From Tomocerus qinae (Eukaryota > Arthropoda > Collembola > Entomobryomorpha > Tomoceridae): a stretch of 64,000 nt of DNA. This document shows, in pieces, positions 61,520-64,000 of the stretch. The DNA lies in NCBI GenBank assembly GCA_020055645.1, contig CM034547.1:51400909-51464908 (forward strand), written 5' to 3'. The position numbers were made by a program, and so were the translations under genes. Positions within the stretch are counted from its first letter, which is position 1. The number at the start of each line of letters is the position of its first letter. Under the pieces are notes generated by a model. It worked only from the letters and a program-made list of their open reading frames with translations, did no database searches and was not told the DNA's origin.

Positions 61520-62376
61520 GCTCCCCCTCCAAACTGAGTTCTCTTGGAGGTTTTATTAACTTTTCAATTTTTCATCATCAAACAACATCAATTTACAAAA
61601 TTCAAGATTTACAACATTCACATAACAATAATTACGAGACAAATAGATACTTAACATTAAAGTCAAATTTACATTTTACATGAAAATACAAGAAAATAAA
61701 TATAAAATGAAACACTTTCACTTCCTAAGGGTGTAATCTCCTCCAGTAAAAAGACTTGGTCCGGTGTCTATAGTCCTTGATATATATTCTCCCCCTCCTC
61801 CAGAAATTGGTGTTCAGTACTTTAAATCCATTGAATCCACTACTAGGTGGTAGTAGTCCTAAGAATCCTTTCTCGTACGACAAATATCCTTCTCGTTCGA
61901 CAATATTGCACTTTCTCGTACGACAATAATCCATCTCGAATTTTCAAGTTGTAGCATTTAATTGTTTTACTTCGACAATCTCCTGGTTAAAATCCTTAAA
62001 AGTTTCTCTGGTTTCCTTCCAAAATTCGTTTGAATCTTTGTTCATACTATAGCTAGTAATGATTTCATTCTAACTCCAATTGTAGTGATCAATTACAACA
62101 TAAGAGGGGTACCAAAATCCAGATTTGGTATGGATGTTTCCTTAATTGCATGAAAAACGTTGTTTGTTGGCATATAAATTGAAAATTTGCAGAACGTCTT
62201 CTGATGCCAAGGGAAGGTTATGCAAACGTCTTCATGTTTGTGTTCAAGATAATGGTAAACGAAATCAAACTTGCTGCGATTCGTGAGCCATGGTCTGACG
62301 AATCCACTTAACTTTTGTAAAATCTTAACAATATTCTTTCATGGTAAATAGTTATTTGAATATTCGTCATCGGGGA
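61520..62376 (-). repeat. Repeated internal end of the LTR element, truncated by the BEL insertion
   Basis: This 857-bp segment copies 58940-59796, including the 69-codon frame (here 61725-61934) and the open remnant. Identity stops at 62376, exactly where TGTTACCATG of the next element begins, while the first copy continues into GTTTATCGACC. Confidence 0.9.
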
Positions 62377-62608
62377 TGTTACCATGATATTTACTTATTA
62401 TATTTTGTTTGTCATAAATTTATTGTTAATTGCTAAAAGATTGTGAAAATAAGTCAGTCGGTCATGAAAGTCACTGGAGGTAAGGTGGTCAGAGCCGCTC
62501 ATCAGTAATTGTTGTATTATTGTCTAAATTGTGCAAATAAACTAGTGTTTTAAGTTTAATTGAGTCGCACAGTTGATTTGAAGCACAAAAGTATAGTTTT
62601 TGTCAGCA
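62377..62608 (+). repeat. 5' LTR of the BEL/Pao element (about 232 bp)
   Basis: Starts TGTTACCATG and is taken to end ...TTGTCAGCA, six bases before the primer site. It holds AATAAA at 62536-62541 and TCATCAGT near 62500, which could be an initiator. No clear TATA box. The right boundary is inferred, because the 3' LTR is outside the window. Confidence 0.7.
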
Positions 62609-62613
62609 ATATA

Positions 62614-62625
62614 TGGTCCTTCGAG
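62614..62625 (+). other. Primer binding site, complementary to tRNA-Tyr
   Basis: TGGTCCTTCGAG is the complement of the animal tRNA-Tyr 3' end (CTCGAAGGACCA) over 12 bases. It lies just downstream of the inferred LTR end and 16 bp before the gag ATG at 62642, as expected for minus-strand DNA priming. Confidence 0.8.
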
Positions 62626-62641
62626 AAAACTGAACAGTCCT

Positions 62642-64000
62642 ATGGAGAGAATCATTGGAAATTTGGAGGGAGGAGGAGAACCAAGCCAGCCTATTCACCA
62701 AGTTCGCCGGAGCTGTAGAACCTACAATAGGATGAATCCTGAAACTAAAGGAACCGAGAAGGGGTCAGTATGGAATAGAAGTGAAAATCCACCCGTGCCT
62801 CCGGTAACCCGACGCAGAAAACAGGAGAAAATCGTAGCTTCACGTCAAGTCTCTGGGGAAGAAGATGTCGGCAGCGCAATCTCAATTCCCAATAATCTTT
62901 TCTACTCTACCGCAGGAAGCATGGCTAAAAGTTCATCAAAACATAGTCATTCATCCCAGGGAAAATCAGCAGGAGGAGCATCTAAAGCGAACAGTGATCG
63001 TCGTCGTCTCCAAGCTGAACTGGAAGAATTAGAAGTCATAGCCAGAAATGAAAAGAAGCTAGCAGCTAAGAAGAAAGAAATAGCGTTGGCTCAAATTCTA
63101 GAAGACAAGGAAAATGAAGAGTTTGTTGATCATCGAGAAAATCAAATTGACGTTGAGGAGGTGAGTGCTTACAAGAAAACGGATGAATGGGTTAGAAGTA
63201 CATCTCACCACGGCAACCAAAATGAAGAAATTCTAGATCGACCTCAGGTAACTTTTGAACAAGTAAAAGAACCCGTATCGATGAACGACATTCTATCCCG
63301 ATTTACGGATGCAATCACCACTTTGGCGGAAAAGAAGTCCGATGATTCTTCGAAGAAGATTTTGGCAAGATATGCTATGGGACGTGATTTGCCATCTTTT
63401 TCTGGATCTCCGGAGGATTTTCCAACTTTCATCACAGAATTTAATCGCTCAACGAAAGTCTGTGGATATACGAATGTTGAAAATCTGCATCGCCTGCAGA
63501 AGTGTCTCAAAGGAAAGGCAAGAGAAACTGTTAACTCTTTGTTAATTATTCCTGAAAATGTTCCTACTATAATCGAAACATTGGAAATTCGATTTGGAAA
63601 GCCAGATTACATCATTGAAGTATTAATAGATAAAGCAAAGAAAACACCCTCACCGAGAGATGATAAGTTACATAGTATTATCGACTACGCTAATGCAGTA
63701 AGAAATCTTGTAACCACAATGGAAGTTTTAGGTAGCACTGGTCATATCTGGAACCCGCAGCTACTTAGTGAACTTGTGTCGAAGCTACCCAATCATTTGA
63801 AGATTGACTGGGGGAAGTTTGTTCTTTTTGAGAAGAAAGGAATAGCAAATCTTATAGATTTCTCCGACTGGATGTACAATTTGGCGAACGCAGTAAGTAA
63901 TGTTAACTTACCTACACCAACATCCGACTCAATTCCTATTAAATGTGACAAACGACCAGAATGGAAGAAACCCCAGAAGGAAGCAATTTTCAACGTTGAG
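62642..64000 (+). CDS. gag (start of the gag or gag-pol frame) of the BEL/Pao element, partial
   Basis: From the ATG at 62642 the frame stays open for 453 codons to the end of the window. The N-terminal part is polar and basic (PVTRRRKQEK). A Ser/His/Lys-rich stretch follows, then a charged coiled-coil-like helix (about residues 119-160, RRRLQAELEELE and EKKLAAKKKEIALAQ). From about residue 250 (LPSFSGSPEDFPTFITEF) it matches the style of the gag core found in BEL/Pao elements (DUF1759-like), continuing with LKGKARETVNSL. The core would assemble particles around element RNA. No stop or frameshift was seen. Zinc knuckles, if present, would come later. Confidence 0.88.
   Translation, partial: MERIIGNLEGGGEPSQPIHQVRRSCRTYNRMNPETKGTEKGSVWNRSENPPVPPVTRRRKQEKIVASRQVSGEEDVGSAISIPNNLFYSTAGSMAKSSSKHSHSSQGKSAGGASKANSDRRRLQAELEELEVIARNEKKLAAKKKEIALAQILEDKENEEFVDHRENQIDVEEVSAYKKTDEWVRSTSHHGNQNEEILDRPQVTFEQVKEPVSMNDILSRFTDAITTLAEKKSDDSSKKILARYAMGRDLPSFSGSPEDFPTFITEFNRSTKVCGYTNVENLHRLQKCLKGKARETVNSLLIIPENVPTIIETLEIRFGKPDYIIEVLIDKAKKTPSPRDDKLHSIIDYANAVRNLVTTMEVLGSTGHIWNPQLLSELVSKLPNHLKIDWGKFVLFEKKGIANLIDFSDWMYNLANAVSNVNLPTPTSDSIPIKCDKRPEWKKPQKEAIFNVE

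Larger units (their letters stand above)
58580..62376 (-). mobile_element. Minus-strand LTR retrotransposon in tandem arrangement, degraded or non-autonomous
   Basis: Read on the minus strand: internal end, purine tract, LTR (61519 to 61160), AT, a primer-site candidate, a 2.2-kb internal region, purine tract, LTR (58939 to 58580). The segment 58580-59796 repeats at 61160-62376 with an offset of 2580 bp and only one difference noticed (59263 G versus 61843 C). The repeat covers the LTR plus 857 bp of internal sequence, so this is more than a simple element with two LTRs. It is a tandem sharing the middle LTR, cut off at 62376 by the BEL insertion. The internal region has no intact long frame. 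One stretch (about 59505-59750 minus) reads as an 81-codon open remnant bounded by stops. The superfamily is not assigned. The LTR structure fits Ty3/gypsy-like elements. Confidence 0.82.
62377..64000 (+). mobile_element. BEL/Pao-type LTR retrotransposon, 5' part
   Basis: It begins at the exact point where the underlying repeat is interrupted. It shows a short LTR, a tRNA-Tyr-type primer site and a long gag frame open to the window edge. Protease, RT, integrase and 3' LTR must lie beyond. Its orientation is opposite to that of the element it entered. The sequence CGGGGA just before it is the candidate left target duplication. Confidence 0.88.

Overview
This is a 64 kb stretch of AT-rich animal genomic DNA, almost certainly nuclear and most likely from an arthropod or other invertebrate. 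The grounds are eukaryotic splice signals inside an ORF, a BEL/Pao-type retrotransposon (a group known from animals), a DIRS-type retrotransposon, several short inverted-repeat elements, and long tracts without open frames. The species cannot be fixed from the sequence. I recognise no host protein gene, tRNA or rRNA gene. Everything identifiable is a mobile element or a repeat.

Layout. 1-18907: unassigned DNA with one small direct repeat. 18908-23854: an apparently complete DIRS-like tyrosine-recombinase retrotransposon with a spliced gag-like gene, reverse transcriptase/RNase H, tyrosine recombinase, inverted terminal repeats and an internal complementary region that matches the reverse complement of its own circle junction. 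26534-27212 and 40311-40993: two diverged copies of one non-autonomous element. Its ends carry GGGAGC units on a 16-bp period whose outermost two intervals are 17 bp in all three arrays. 28631-29290: a G/C-tract and GCGCTTCGCGCG repeat block followed by a possible retroposon 3' tail. 29462-29542: a perfect 36-bp hairpin. 41471-42515: a 1045-bp inverted-repeat element with 235-bp arms flanked by TATA. 46977-47220: short repeats. 56622-56952: a foldback with arms of about 129 bp. 58580-62376: a minus-strand LTR retrotransposon in a tandem arrangement (two 360-bp LTRs plus a repeated internal end, one mismatch seen in 1217 bp). 62377-64000: a plus-strand BEL/Pao element that interrupts the second copy. 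It has an LTR, a tRNA-Tyr-type primer site and a gag frame still open at the window edge.

How the genes work together. In the DIRS-like element the gag-like protein would package RNA, RT/RNase H would copy it, the terminal repeats and internal complementary region would allow a circular DNA, and the tyrosine recombinase would insert the circle by crossover at a short shared core (AATTAA here). All three frames are open, so the copy may be recent and functional. In the BEL element only gag is inside the window.

Limits. All comparisons were made by eye. Family names for the protein-coding elements rest on motifs. Names for the short elements are descriptive only.
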